Shown: positions 33,953-43,013 of the stretch, piece by piece | How positions within the stretch are numbered: position 1 is the stretch's first letter | Layout of the letters: each line of letters starts with the position of its first letter | From: DASUCS01 sp041166385 | GTDB taxonomy: Bacteria; Actinomycetota; Acidimicrobiia; Acidimicrobiales; JACDCH01 | Length of the DNA: 64,000 bases | Assembly: GCA_041166385.1 (NCBI GenBank) | Contig: JBEEFW010000023.1 | Coordinates: forward strand, 1 to 64,000 | Direction: 5' to 3' | Translations under genes and position numbers: made by a program | The notes under the pieces: model-generated | What the model saw: only the letters and a program-made list of their open reading frames with translations | What the model was told of the DNA's origin: nothing | The model's database searches: none

Positions 33953-34738
33953 TCAGTCGAACAGGAGCAGCGTCGCGCTCTGGCTGGCGATCGCGAGCAG
34001 CGTGCCGTCGGTCGACCAGATCCGTGCCGCGCCGTGGGCGTAGCCACCCGCCATGAAGTACGGATCGAAGTCGACGAGGATCCAGTCCGTCGCAGGCTCG
34101 GGACCGAATCGCATCGCGTTGTCGAGGCTCGTGCCGGCACCGGGGCGTCCCGCGGCCTGCACGACAGCGCTCGGCACCATGTCGGCAAGGAAGCCGAGCG
34201 ATGCGCGGGTCTGCGGGCGGTCGCGAAGCCGGGCCCACAGTGCATGAGGGCGTTCGGCCGTCCGCACCTCGCGGAGCTCCGCGAGCTGCAACCAGCTCGG
34301 ACGGTCGAAGTCCACCGGGAAGGGCACATTGGGCCGCCACGGTGACGCGTCGTCTGGCGAGCCGACGTCGGGCATCGTGCCGAACTGCGCGTTGACCTCG
34401 CCCGTACGAGGGTCGCCGGTAGCGCCGATCGCCGCGAGCATCACCCGGTCGCCAACGGATGCAGTCATACGCACTTGTGTGGTCCTGCGGCCGCGGGCCA
34501 AGACCTCGACTCGGCAGTCGATGCGATCGCCAACCTGGGCGCTGCCGGCGAACTGCACCGTCGCCCATAGTGCCGACCGCTCGGTCTCGGCCTCGAGCAA
34601 CGCGGTCGTCACTGCGATGCCAGTGCCGCCATAAAACTTGCCGTCGAAGCGAGACAGCGGCTCAGTCAGCTCGAACGACCACGCGCCCTCAGCGCGGTGT
34701 TCGAGTCCCAGCCAGTCGAGATCGGTGGTGGCCCGCAT
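33953..34738 (-). CDS. TesB-like acyl-CoA thioesterase (double hotdog)
   Basis: A 261-residue protein with two hotdog domains. The first (about 10-110) includes FYGGTGIAVTTALLEAETE, and the second (about 150-255) includes ASLGFLADMVPSAVVQAAG and TSLDNAMRF. This matches the thioesterase-like superfamily (4HBT_3/TesB). It hydrolyses acyl-CoA. Its start ATG shares a base with the stop of the upstream esterase gene (TGATG), so the two are co-translated. Confidence 0.82.
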   Translation of the reverse strand: MRATTDLDWLGLEHRAEGAWSFELTEPLSRFDGKFYGGTGIAVTTALLEAETERSALWATVQFAGSAQVGDRIDCRVEVLARGRRTTQVRMTASVGDRVMLAAIGATGDPRTGEVNAQFGTMPDVGSPDDASPWRPNVPFPVDFDRPSWLQLAELREVRTAERPHALWARLRDRPQTRASLGFLADMVPSAVVQAAGRPGAGTSLDNAMRFGPEPATDWILVDFDPYFMAGGYAHGAARIWSTDGTLLAIASQSATLLLFD

Positions 34739-36021
34739 CAGGGCTGCGACGCGTGCGTCACCGCTTCCGCCGGGGTGCGGCCGCCTCGCTCACTGCGGAT
34801 CACCGCGAGGAAGCGCTCGACGGCGTGCACAGTGGCGTGGGTGCGGACGGAAGGGAAGATCTCGAACGCGTGCTGCGCGCCAGGCAGCTCGGCGTACACG
34901 ACCGGCTGACTCGACTCCTTGCGGAGCTCGTCGACGAACGTGCGCGCCTGCTCGACCGGCACGAGTGAGTCGTTGGTGCCGTGGAGCACGAAGAACGGCG
35001 GCGCGTGTGGCCCGACGTGACTGATCGTCGAGGCCTGCTCCCAGCGGGTGCGGTCGTCCTCGAGCTGCGACTTGAACACCCGACGCGCCAGGAAGTCGTC
35101 CATGTCCGCTCGACTGGTCCCATGGCGATTGACGAAGTCATAGACGCCATAAAAGGGCACCGCCGCGGCCACGGATGTGTCGGTGTCCTCGAAGCCGGGC
35201 TGGAACTCTCGGACATGCGGAGTGAGCGCGGCGAGCGAGGAGAGGTGGCCGCCGGCCGACCCACCCGTGATGACGATGAAGTCGGGATCGCCGCCATGCT
35301 CGGCGATGGTCGCCTTGGTCCACGCCAGCGCTTTCTTCACGTCAACGATGTGGTCAGGCCACGTGGCGCGCGGTGAGAGCCGGTAGTTCGTGGTGACGCA
35401 CACCCAGCCGCGCTCCGCGAGGTGCGCCATGAGCGGTTCGGCCTGACCCTCCTTCTGTCCCATCATCCACGCGCCACCGTGCACTTGGAACAGCACCGGA
35501 GCTTTCGCGTCATTGGGAAGGTCGGCTCGCTTCCACACATCGAGCTGGTTGCGTCGTCCGGCGTCGCCGTAGCTGATGTCGCGTGCAACGCGATAGCGCT
35601 TGCGGGTTCGCATGTCGGGACGCATCAGCTGTCGCCGGGTCAGCGGAACCTCGGACTGTGGAGCGAACGGCTCACGGATGCGGCTTCGGTAGTCGGCTCC
35701 GAGTTCGTCGACCAACGCCGCCTCGAGCACGCCGTCCGCCTTGCGGGCCGTCGCGTGAATCGCCGCGAGCCCGGCAATCGATGCAGCGTGAGCAGCGAGA
35801 CCGAGCTTGCCTCGCCATCCCTTCGTCCCGCCGCTACGGGCCAGTAGCGCCGCGTTCGCGATCTGGAGGAGACCGGTCTGCAGGGGTAGCTCCGACGGCA
35901 CGAGCCCGAAGGCGAAAGACGGCACCGACGCCGGACCTGTGCGCGCCGCGGGGTGCAGGGCGTTCGCAGTGGACGCGGCTGCACCGACGCCGGCGATCAG
36001 AAATCGGGAGGAAGGCTTCAT
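34738..36021 (-). CDS. HSL-type alpha/beta hydrolase (carboxylesterase)
   Basis: A 427-residue protein. The first about 110 residues contain two or three hydrophobic helices (for example GKLGLAAHAASIAGLAAI), suggesting membrane association. The hydrolase domain has the oxyanion motif QVHGGAWMMG, the nucleophile elbow ITGGSAGGHLSSL, then the Asp region LHGTNDSLVPVEQA and the catalytic His in GAQHAFEIF. This is the hormone-sensitive-lipase family. It cleaves short to medium acyl esters. Paired with the thioesterase by a TGATG junction, it probably serves lipid or acyl turnover. Confidence 0.88.
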   Translation of the reverse strand: MKPSSRFLIAGVGAAASTANALHPAARTGPASVPSFAFGLVPSELPLQTGLLQIANAALLARSGGTKGWRGKLGLAAHAASIAGLAAIHATARKADGVLEAALVDELGADYRSRIREPFAPQSEVPLTRRQLMRPDMRTRKRYRVARDISYGDAGRRNQLDVWKRADLPNDAKAPVLFQVHGGAWMMGQKEGQAEPLMAHLAERGWVCVTTNYRLSPRATWPDHIVDVKKALAWTKATIAEHGGDPDFIVITGGSAGGHLSSLAALTPHVREFQPGFEDTDTSVAAAVPFYGVYDFVNRHGTSRADMDDFLARRVFKSQLEDDRTRWEQASTISHVGPHAPPFFVLHGTNDSLVPVEQARTFVDELRKESSQPVVYAELPGAQHAFEIFPSVRTHATVHAVERFLAVIRSERGGRTPAEAVTHASQP

Positions 36022-36055
36022 CCACTCAGCCTACGGATCCGCGCAGGTCGGTGGG

Positions 36056-36616
36056 TCAGGTCATCGACGATACGAGCGCCTCCGCGAGTTGTTCCTTTGT
36101 CATCGATGAGGTGGCGTCCACACCAGCGTTCTGCGCCTCAGCGAGCAGCTCATCCTTGGTGGAAGCGGCCGCGAGCGCGGCGGCGTCCATCGGCAATCCG
36201 AGCTCGGTGCGCTTGTGGATGAACGGCGTGGCGATCTCGCGCAGCACGTTCTCGCCCTGGTTCCGCAGCTTGGGGAACACCTCGTTCTCTTCCTCTTCGA
36301 CGTGGTGTTCGATGCCGGCTTTGACCGATTCGAGCGCGGCTTCGAAGCCAGGCTTGTCGGGTGCGAGGTTCAACATCTCTGCGAGCGTCTTGCGGGCGAG
36401 CTCGTGCTCGGTGTTCGCTTCCTCGACCGCCTCTGCGCCGGTGACCGGTTCCATCGCCGGATACAGCACCTGCTCTTCGAGTTCCATGTGGCCACGCAGA
36501 GACGTCGCGAGCTCATCGATGAGCGGCGTACGCGCGTCGCCTTCGGCCGACTGGATCTGGTCGAAGAGTGCTTCGACGGTGCGGTGGTCGGCTTCCAGCA
36601 GTTTGGTCGGATCCAT
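36056..36616 (-). CDS. Hemerythrin HHE domain protein
   Basis: A 186-residue protein. A four-helix HHE domain (residues 1-130) carries diiron ligands: EADHRTVEALF, HMELEEQVLYPAM, TEHELARKTL, and GIEHHVEEEENEVFPKL. A C-terminal segment of about 50 residues (TKDELLAEAQNAGVDAT and MTKEQLAEAL) resembles the Rho-N/SAP-type helical pair. HHE proteins bind O2 or NO or sense oxidative stress. No neighbour makes the role specific. Confidence 0.88.
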   Translation of the reverse strand: MDPTKLLEADHRTVEALFDQIQSAEGDARTPLIDELATSLRGHMELEEQVLYPAMEPVTGAEAVEEANTEHELARKTLAEMLNLAPDKPGFEAALESVKAGIEHHVEEEENEVFPKLRNQGENVLREIATPFIHKRTELGLPMDAAALAAASTKDELLAEAQNAGVDATSSMTKEQLAEALVSSMT

Positions 36617-36694
36617 CGACCTCTCCCTTCTGTGTTGGTTCGCCCGCCATTACCCCGACCCCCACCCTGACTATTCGCCGCTTCTGCGCGAGGG

Positions 36695-37669
36695 ATGGCC
36701 GGGTATGCCAAGGGTGTGACCGAGCAGCGCGCCGTTTCAGCGGCCAAGCGCGCGGCGCGACTCGAGCGCCGGAACGCCGCGCTGGCATTGCGGCCCTCGC
36801 TCTCGCCGATCGGGCCGGCGACCGAACGGCTCCGGGTGGCGACCTGGAATCTGAATTCGCTGCGCGCGCGCCTCATGGCGGTCGAGCGGTTTCTCGACCG
36901 CGTACAGCCGGACATTCTCTGCTTGCAGGAGACCAAGGCCGGACAGCTGTCGGAACGGGCGATCGACTTGCTCGAGGCGCACGGCTATCAGGCAGCCCAC
37001 ATCGGCGCCGGGTCCTACAACGGTGTCGCGATCGCCGCGCGATACCCGATCGTCGACGTCCGCTGCTCGGGTGACTTCGGCGACGAGCATCTCGACCGGG
37101 AGCCACGAGTGGTCAGTGGCATTGTTCAGACACCGACACCGATACGGGTCGCATCTGTCTATGTGCCGCACGGCCGCACGGTCGACCATTGGCACTACCG
37201 CTACAAACTTTCGTTTTTCGACGCACTCACCGAGCAAGTACGGGCGTGGCTCGCCGACGGTACGCATGTCGTCGTGGCGGGCGACATCAATGTTGCGGCG
37301 ACGGACAGCGATGTGTTCCACCCCGATGCGTTTGTCGGCTCGACGCATGTGACGCCACTCGAGCGGGAGGCGCTTGCCCGCCTGCTCGATGCCGGGTTGG
37401 TCGACATCGACGTCGCGAGATGGGGAGCGCAGGCCCGCCGGTTCACCTGGTGGAAGTACGGGATCGGCTACTCCCGCAACCTCGGGATGCGCCTGGACAT
37501 GATCGCCGCCGACGCCGAGCTGGCGGCACGACTCGACACCACCTGGATCGATCACACCGAACGAGCAGCTACGCCGCCCTCGGACCACGCCGCACTGGTC
37601 GCCGACTTCCACCTCGTTGCTCGAGACGATGCCAATGCTGATCGCGTCGCGGAGCGAGGATTGAACTGA
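36695..37669 (+). CDS. xthA: Exonuclease III (AP endonuclease)
   Basis: A 324-residue protein of the endonuclease/exonuclease/phosphatase family, acting in base-excision repair. Motifs in order are RVATWNLNSLRAR, LCLQETKAG (metal Glu), GVAIAARYP, VVVAGDINVA (Asp/Asn) and SDHAALVADF (the catalytic His). The N-terminal 45 residues are basic and absent from the usual family, so the true start may be the GTG at 36716 or later. The gene symbol follows the family and is not proven. Confidence 0.88.
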   Translation: MAGYAKGVTEQRAVSAAKRAARLERRNAALALRPSLSPIGPATERLRVATWNLNSLRARLMAVERFLDRVQPDILCLQETKAGQLSERAIDLLEAHGYQAAHIGAGSYNGVAIAARYPIVDVRCSGDFGDEHLDREPRVVSGIVQTPTPIRVASVYVPHGRTVDHWHYRYKLSFFDALTEQVRAWLADGTHVVVAGDINVAATDSDVFHPDAFVGSTHVTPLEREALARLLDAGLVDIDVARWGAQARRFTWWKYGIGYSRNLGMRLDMIAADAELAARLDTTWIDHTERAATPPSDHAALVADFHLVARDDANADRVAERGLN

Positions 37670-37696
37670 TTGCAGGCGTGGTATCGAACCGCCCAC

Positions 37697-37900
37697 ATGT
37701 TCACGATCGTGCAGTCTTGTCCCGCTCCTGGGTGTGACGGTGAGGTGCGCTATGCGCGTCGCAGTGTGACGAGCGCGACGTTGCGGGGGAGCTGTCAGGG
37801 CTGCGGCCGCGTGTTTCAGTTGCGATCGGGACGACCGACCGAGATCGATCGTCGCCTGCCCGTCGGGGGGACACGGCCCGAAAGTCCCGACGCCGCCTAG
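37697..37900 (+). CDS. Small zinc-ribbon protein
   Basis: A 67-residue protein starting at the ATG at 37697. Two Cys pairs, CPAPGC near the N-terminus and CQGC in the middle (20 residues later), fit a zinc ribbon. The sequence is short and polar with no other motif. The function is unknown. A TTG at 37670 would add 9 residues. Confidence 0.65.
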   Translation: MFTIVQSCPAPGCDGEVRYARRSVTSATLRGSCQGCGRVFQLRSGRPTEIDRRLPVGGTRPESPDAA

Positions 37901-38100
37901 CGGAGCCTTCGTGGTGTTGTCGTGGCGTCAGCTGCCGCCGTGGCGACGACCGTCAATTCTCCCAATCCGGTACCTGTCGCGAGCGCCGTGAGGTCGCACA
38001 TCTCCTTCACGGTTGCAGCACAACGTGCGTGACGATGGATCAGTCGTCGAGCGTGAGCGCGGACGGTGTCATCCCCTGCCCGGACGGGTAGCCGGAGACG
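37901..38100. other. Intergenic, no gene seen
   Basis: About 200 bases. An antisense frame across it is Arg/Ser/Thr-rich and reads as a shadow of the gene to the right. No hairpin or tRNA is visible. Confidence 0.5.
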
Positions 38101-38295
38101 ATGACGCAAGGAGAGATCCGGGAACCGGACAACAGCACGGTCGACGATTGGTTCGGACAGCAGGCAGCCCGCGATGCGGACGTTGCCGATGAGGCGGTGG
38201 CCGAGACAGGCGGCGACCTCGACGAGGCCGAGCGTCTCTATGAGCAGCGGGCCGACGGCGAGGAGAAGTACGACAAGGGTCATCCCCGGCCGTGA
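38101..38295 (+). CDS. Small acidic hypothetical protein
   Basis: A 64-residue protein from the ATG at 38101. It reads DNSTVDDWFGQQAARDADVA and is strongly acidic. Short proteins starting with this TVDDWFGQ-type motif recur in high-GC actinobacteria, but I know of no function. The start lacks a strong ribosome site. Confidence 0.6.
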   Translation: MTQGEIREPDNSTVDDWFGQQAARDADVADEAVAETGGDLDEAERLYEQRADGEEKYDKGHPRP

Positions 38296-38392
38296 CCTGA
38301 CGTGGTCAGCTGCAAGGCTTGTCGTTGCCCCAGCGCCGGAACGGTTCTGACGGACATGAACCGTTGAAGCTCCTGAGCACGACAGGAAGAAC

Positions 38393-38929
38393 ATGGGTGA
38401 CGAGCGCGGGGAGGAGCGCGGTGACGAGCAACTGCTCGCCGCCGTCGCCGATGGTGACCGTGGCGCGCTCGACACGCTCTATCGCCGGCACGCTCCCTGG
38501 CTCGTGCTACGGCTGGCGCGCCGTTGCTCCGACCGTGAAGTGGTCGACATGGCGCTACAGGACACCTTCGTCGCGGTGTGGCGGAAGCCGGCGGCGTACC
38601 AAGGCCGAGGCGAGGTGGCGGCGTGGATGTGGGGCATCGCCATTCGGCGGCTCATCGATCAGCTCCGACGGCGGCCGTCGGTCATCATCACCATGTCGAG
38701 CGAAGGGCTCCGTGTCTCCGCCGAAGACGAGGTGCTCCTCGGCGTAGAGCACGGCGATCTTGCCGGAAGCCTCGAACGCCTGTCGCCCGAGCTCCGCGCG
38801 GTTGTGCAGGCAACCGTGCTCGACGGGCTCACGACTCGCGAAGCGGGCCGTCTGCTCGGAATTCCTGCCGGCACAGTGAAGACGCGCATGTCGCGCGCTC
38901 GCATCCAACTGCGGGAGGCACTCGCATGA
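38393..38929 (+). CDS. ECF-type RNA polymerase sigma factor
   Basis: A 178-residue ECF sigma factor. Region 2 covers about residues 20-90: DTLYRRHAPWLVLRLARRC and DTFVAVWRKP, including the -10 recognition helix. Region 4 (about 125-175) has ELRAVVQATVLDGLTTREA and an HTH, AGRLLGIPAGTVKTRMSRAR. It overlaps the anti-sigma gene by 4 bases (ATGA), which in turn overlaps an ABC transporter gene, so it probably switches on its own exporter operon. Confidence 0.92.
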   Translation: MGDERGEERGDEQLLAAVADGDRGALDTLYRRHAPWLVLRLARRCSDREVVDMALQDTFVAVWRKPAAYQGRGEVAAWMWGIAIRRLIDQLRRRPSVIITMSSEGLRVSAEDEVLLGVEHGDLAGSLERLSPELRAVVQATVLDGLTTREAGRLLGIPAGTVKTRMSRARIQLREALA

Positions 38930-39762
38930 CGTGGCACGCGGACAACGATCTGTTGGTCGCCTATTCGGCTGGCCGACTCGACAACTCTCGGTCCGCCTCG
39001 ATCGAGGCGCACGTTGTCACCTGCGCGTCGTGTCGAGATGCGCTCGCAGAGCTGGGGGAGAGCGAGCGGCTCGAGTCCGTGTGGGCCGCCATCGAGACGC
39101 GCGTCGACGAACCGACGTCGTCGCTGCTCGAACGGACCCTGCGCCGCCTGGGGGTGTCGGAAGGGATGGCGCGGCTCATCTCGATCACGCCGTTGTTGCG
39201 GCTGCCGTGGGTCTCCGCCGTGGCCGTCGTCCTGGCGCTCACGGTGCTGGCGTCGTACTCGGAAATGGACGAAAAGGCGGTGTACGTGTTCCTGGTGGCC
39301 GCGCCGCTGCTGCCCCTGTTGGGCATCGCACTGTCGTTCGGACGGTCCGACCCGGTGCGAGAGCTCACCATGGCCACCCCTGTACGCAAGCTCGACCTGC
39401 TCCTCGCGCGGGCCACCACCGTCTTACTCATGACCACCGCGATCAACGGGCTGGCGGCGCTCGCTCTCGGCCGTGAGGACTGGAGTGTCGTGACGTGGTT
39501 GCTGCCTGCACTCGGCCTCACCGCCGGAGCACTCGCACTGTCGACGTGGGTTCCGACGCACTGGGCGGCCGGCGGGCTGGCGGCGCTCTGGGTGTCGAGC
39601 GCGATCGTCAGCGCCCGTGGGTCGGCGTTGCACGCCGATCTCATGGATCGGTTCGTGGCGTTTCGGCCAGAAGGTCAAGTCCTGTTCGTCGTCGTCGCCG
39701 TCGCGGGATGCATCGTCATCGCGTTGCGGCGCGACGCCCTAGAGATCGAAAGGTTCGCATGA
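38926..39762 (+). CDS. Anti-sigma zinc-finger protein fused to a six-helix membrane domain
   Basis: A 278-residue protein. Residues 1-45 hold the zf-HC2 anti-sigma motif, with HVVTCASCRDAL giving the HxxxCxxC zinc site. Residues 80-275 contain about six membrane helices resembling an ABC-2-type permease half. The usual anti-sigma has one membrane helix; six is unusual and suggests a direct sensor-in-transporter link. The start ATG overlaps the sigma stop, and its stop overlaps the ATPase start. Alternatively the membrane part simply anchors the anti-sigma. Confidence 0.8.
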   Translation: MTWHADNDLLVAYSAGRLDNSRSASIEAHVVTCASCRDALAELGESERLESVWAAIETRVDEPTSSLLERTLRRLGVSEGMARLISITPLLRLPWVSAVAVVLALTVLASYSEMDEKAVYVFLVAAPLLPLLGIALSFGRSDPVRELTMATPVRKLDLLLARATTVLLMTTAINGLAALALGREDWSVVTWLLPALGLTAGALALSTWVPTHWAAGGLAALWVSSAIVSARGSALHADLMDRFVAFRPEGQVLFVVVAVAGCIVIALRRDALEIERFA

Positions 39763-40625
39763 CCGCGACGATCGAGCTGTTCGACGTGGAGAAGTCCTAC
39801 GGTGCGACGCGCGCGCTGGCGGGCGTCTCCTTCGCCACCGGCACCGGTGTCACCGGCGTGCTCGGCCCGAACGGCGCGGGCAAGACCACGTTGCTGCGCA
39901 TGGTCGCGACCGTGCTCGCGCCCGACCACGGTCGGATCCGGCTGCTCGATCTCGAGCCGTCGACGACGAGTGGGCGGCTCGCGATTCGCCGCCGCCTCGG
40001 GTACTTCCCGCAGGAGCCGGGCTACTACGAGAACTTCAAGGCGTTCGACTTCGTCGACTACGTCGCGATCTTGAAGGAGATGACCAACCGGAACGAGCGG
40101 CACGACGAGGTTCGGCGCGTGCTCGCCGCTGTAGGTCTCACCGATCAGATGCACAAGAGATTGCGCAAACTGTCGGGGGGCATGCGCCGCCGCGTGATCC
40201 TCGCCCAAGCGCTGCTCGGCCATCCCGATCTGCTCGTACTCGACGAGCCGACCGCCGGGCTCGACCCCGAGCAGCGTCTGCGGTTCCGCGAACTGATCTC
40301 GTCGATCGCCGAGCAGCACACGGTCCTGCTGTCGACGCATCAGACCGAAGACGTTGCCGCCGTGTGTCACCGCGTCGTGGTGATCGATCGAGGCTCGGTG
40401 CGCTTCGACGGGACACCGACCGACCTCAAGGAGCAGGCGCGAGAGCGGGTGTGGCAGTCGGATCAACCTGACGCGCGCGCCTTGCTGTCGTGGCGTACAG
40501 GGGTGGGCGACATGCGAATGGTGGGGGAGCCGCCGGCGGGTGCGACGCTCGTCGAGCCCACCATCGAAGACGGCTACCTCCTGTTGCTCGGCCGGTCGGA
40601 CGCCGCGTCAGAGAACGTGGCGTAG
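39759..40625 (+). CDS. ABC transporter ATP-binding protein
   Basis: A 288-residue ATPase. Walker A is GVLGPNGAGKTTLLR, the Q-loop is in YFPQEPGYY, the signature is LSGGMRRRVILAQ, Walker B is LLVLDEPTAGLD, and STHQTEDV is the H-loop. It belongs to the drug/lipid exporter group (CcmA/NatA-like). It overlaps the anti-sigma gene by 4 bases and precedes the permease by 4 bases, so it is the motor of the operon. Confidence 0.92.
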   Translation: MTATIELFDVEKSYGATRALAGVSFATGTGVTGVLGPNGAGKTTLLRMVATVLAPDHGRIRLLDLEPSTTSGRLAIRRRLGYFPQEPGYYENFKAFDFVDYVAILKEMTNRNERHDEVRRVLAAVGLTDQMHKRLRKLSGGMRRRVILAQALLGHPDLLVLDEPTAGLDPEQRLRFRELISSIAEQHTVLLSTHQTEDVAAVCHRVVVIDRGSVRFDGTPTDLKEQARERVWQSDQPDARALLSWRTGVGDMRMVGEPPAGATLVEPTIEDGYLLLLGRSDAASENVA

Positions 40626-40629
40626 CTCG

Positions 40630-42357
40630 ATGGTCTTCATCGTCGTCCCCATCCTGATCCTGCTCGCCGTGGGACTCGCGGCCAGAGGCAATCGATCACG
40701 AACCGCGAATTTGCCAGCCGATCGGCTGGAGATCGGGTGGTCGGCCGACATGAAATGGCGTGTCGCGCCTGCACTCGCGCGAGTCGAGATGCGTCGCCTG
40801 CTGCGGCACCCGGCCTTCATCGTCGGCGTACTCGTGGTGCCGCTGCTACTGCTCGTCGCCGTGGAGACGGAGACCACGGGATTTCGAGCGTCGACGGGCC
40901 TCGCGCTCGGGATGGTGCCGTTGGGCTGGATGACGATCATCGCCACGAATCTCATCGCGCTGCGCTCACGACGGTCGGGCACCGAGGAGCTCTTTGTTTC
41001 ACTGCCCACTCCGTACTCGGTTCGAACCTCCGGCTTCCTGCTGCTCATCCCCGGGGCCTTCGTTGTGGCGGGGTTGCTGCTCGTCGCGGCCGGCGTGACC
41101 ATCAGTGCTTTTCCTGATGTCGTCGGACTCGACAGCTTTGAAGGACCGTTCGCGCCACTCGAGATGGCGGCCGGGGCCTTCATCGTCGCGGGAAGCGTCG
41201 GCCTCGGCGTCGCCGTCGCCCGCTGGCTGCCGCATGCGGGGTGGGGAATCGCGGCCATGTTTGCAACGGTCTTCGTGCAAGCCCGATTCCTCGACACGAA
41301 CACGTGGCCATGGAACAGCACGCAGTCCGACCTTCGGCGTTTCCTCGGCTTTCTGGCGGCGCCGACGTCCACGACACCGGAGCTGGAAGTGCGCCGCCCC
41401 GGTTGGCACCTGGTGTACCTGTTCGGGCTCGTGGTGCTCATCTCGGTGGTCGCCGTGGCGCGGCACGGGTGGAGTCGTCGCTTCGTTGGCGGCGGTCTCG
41501 GCGTCGCCCTCGCCGCCATCGCGGTTGCCGCGGTCGTGCAGACCCGTCCGCCGTCCTCGGGCCAGGTCAGTGCGATGGTTGCGCTGCTCGAATCCCCGAG
41601 CTCGGAAACCGGTTGTGTGGCCCGTGGCGCGGTCGCGTACTGCGCCTTCAGCAGCAGCACCTCGACGAGAGACGTCGACGAGTGGCGGGCCCGCGTTGAC
41701 GCCGTCCTCGCGGTGTTGCCGGTCGACCCTGCTCGACGACAACTCAACGTTCGACAGCGCCCGGCCGCGGTGGTGGGCGATACCAATTGCCAACCCATAC
41801 GGTTCCTCGAAGCTCTTCCGCGGGAGGTCGTGTCGCGCGTCACTGCAGAGCGCGTGTGGCCTGCGGACGGCGACGTGCACCCAGCGATCGGGGGAGACAA
41901 CTTCGCCTGCAGCGAAGATGATGCCGGCAGTCTGTTCGTCGCGGTGCAGACCGGCGCCTGGGCTGTCGATCTTCCACCGGCGCCCCACCATGATGACGTG
42001 CGGTGCGCGGCCGATAGTCAAGCGCGCTCGGTCCTGGCGCTGTGGCTCGGGGCCCAGGCGACCCCGGATGGTGACGCACTGTTGCGGCGTACCATCGACG
42101 AAGGCAACGACGGCAGCCACTTGACGTTCGCAGACTGGGACGAACGGCCTGTACTGGGAGTCACCTACGCAGTCGGCGACGCGTTGACGGCTCTCGACAT
42201 CCTTGCGAAGCCGCGAGATCAGGTGACGGCCGCGGTTCGGGCCAACTGGGAACTGCTGACGGCGCCCTCGACCAGCGCGTCCGTCTTCGCCGAGCTCGTC
42301 GGTGTCTCCGCGCACGCGGTCGAGGGGCGGGCCCCGGGCCGTGAACCCTGCTCGTGA
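40630..42357 (+). CDS. ABC transporter permease with large extracytoplasmic domain
   Basis: A 575-residue protein. Residues 1-290 have about six to seven membrane helices (VFIVVPILILLAVGLAARG at the start, then FIVGVLVVPLLLLVAVET and more) in the ABC-2 pattern. Residues 310-575 form a soluble, likely outer domain rich in beta structure and containing several Cys residues. This resembles no subunit that I can name. It starts 4 bases after the ATPase gene and shares a GTGA overlap with the next gene. Confidence 0.8.
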   Translation: MVFIVVPILILLAVGLAARGNRSRTANLPADRLEIGWSADMKWRVAPALARVEMRRLLRHPAFIVGVLVVPLLLLVAVETETTGFRASTGLALGMVPLGWMTIIATNLIALRSRRSGTEELFVSLPTPYSVRTSGFLLLIPGAFVVAGLLLVAAGVTISAFPDVVGLDSFEGPFAPLEMAAGAFIVAGSVGLGVAVARWLPHAGWGIAAMFATVFVQARFLDTNTWPWNSTQSDLRRFLGFLAAPTSTTPELEVRRPGWHLVYLFGLVVLISVVAVARHGWSRRFVGGGLGVALAAIAVAAVVQTRPPSSGQVSAMVALLESPSSETGCVARGAVAYCAFSSSTSTRDVDEWRARVDAVLAVLPVDPARRQLNVRQRPAAVVGDTNCQPIRFLEALPREVVSRVTAERVWPADGDVHPAIGGDNFACSEDDAGSLFVAVQTGAWAVDLPPAPHHDDVRCAADSQARSVLALWLGAQATPDGDALLRRTIDEGNDGSHLTFADWDERPVLGVTYAVGDALTALDILAKPRDQVTAAVRANWELLTAPSTSASVFAELVGVSAHAVEGRAPGREPCS

Positions 42358-43013
42358 GTGTGGTCGCCCTGCGGTACCGGCAGGTGCCGTCGCTCGCTCG
42401 TCGGCTACCGATGGCCATGCCGTGGCAACCGGCGGGCGTGGCCGCGGTCGTAGGACTGGCGGTTGTCGCAAGCACGCCGGGCGTGGGTGATGATCCCGGC
42501 TTGCGCTTGCGGATCGTCGGCATCGCCATGGCGGCCGCGCTCGCGTTCGTGCTCGACGACCGCGCCGCGGCGACACTCGCGTCGTCGCCGGTGACCCTGA
42601 TCGAGCGTCGGGCGCTGCGGTTGGGTCTCGTGCTGCCGCTCGCCGCACTGTGGTGGATCGGCATCGTCGGGGTGGTGTCAGCTCGCCGGGTGGCACCGCT
42701 GCCGTCCACGTCGCTGCTTGCGCTCGAACTGGCGATGTACAGCGCGCTCGGCTTCGCGGGCTGCGTGTGGTCGCAGCGACGCAGCGACGACGGATCGGGC
42801 GGCGCGACGGGCGCCGCGACAGTCGCGATGCTGGCTCTCGCCGGAGTGCTCCCGCTGCCGAGTTGGTGGCCGCTCGCGCACTCGGGGAGCGGTGGTGCAT
42901 CGTTGCGGCTTCAACTTGTTCTGACCTTCGCGATCGCTGCCCTTGTTCTCGGGTCGCTCGATCCTTCGACAGGACGGGCGCTGCGCAACCGCCGTCAGGC
43001 CACGGGTGCGTGA
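42354..43013 (+). CDS. Integral membrane protein of the exporter operon
   Basis: A 219-residue protein starting at a GTG that overlaps the preceding stop (GTGA). About five membrane helices are visible, for example AAVVGLAVVASTPGVG, LVLPLAALWWIGIVGVVS and LQLVLTFAIAALVLGSL. It probably forms a second channel half or accessory subunit with the permease. Its end overlaps the convergent flavin-binding gene by 19 bases. Confidence 0.78.
   Translation: MSVVALRYRQVPSLARRLPMAMPWQPAGVAAVVGLAVVASTPGVGDDPGLRLRIVGIAMAAALAFVLDDRAAATLASSPVTLIERRALRLGLVLPLAALWWIGIVGVVSARRVAPLPSTSLLALELAMYSALGFAGCVWSQRRSDDGSGGATGAATVAMLALAGVLPLPSWWPLAHSGSGGASLRLQLVLTFAIAALVLGSLDPSTGRALRNRRQATGA

Noticed and set aside
40608..42900. 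Minus-strand frames of 430 and 633 codons opposite the exporter permease
   Set aside because: They are Arg/Thr/Ser-rich and opposite convincing membrane helices, with no domain match.
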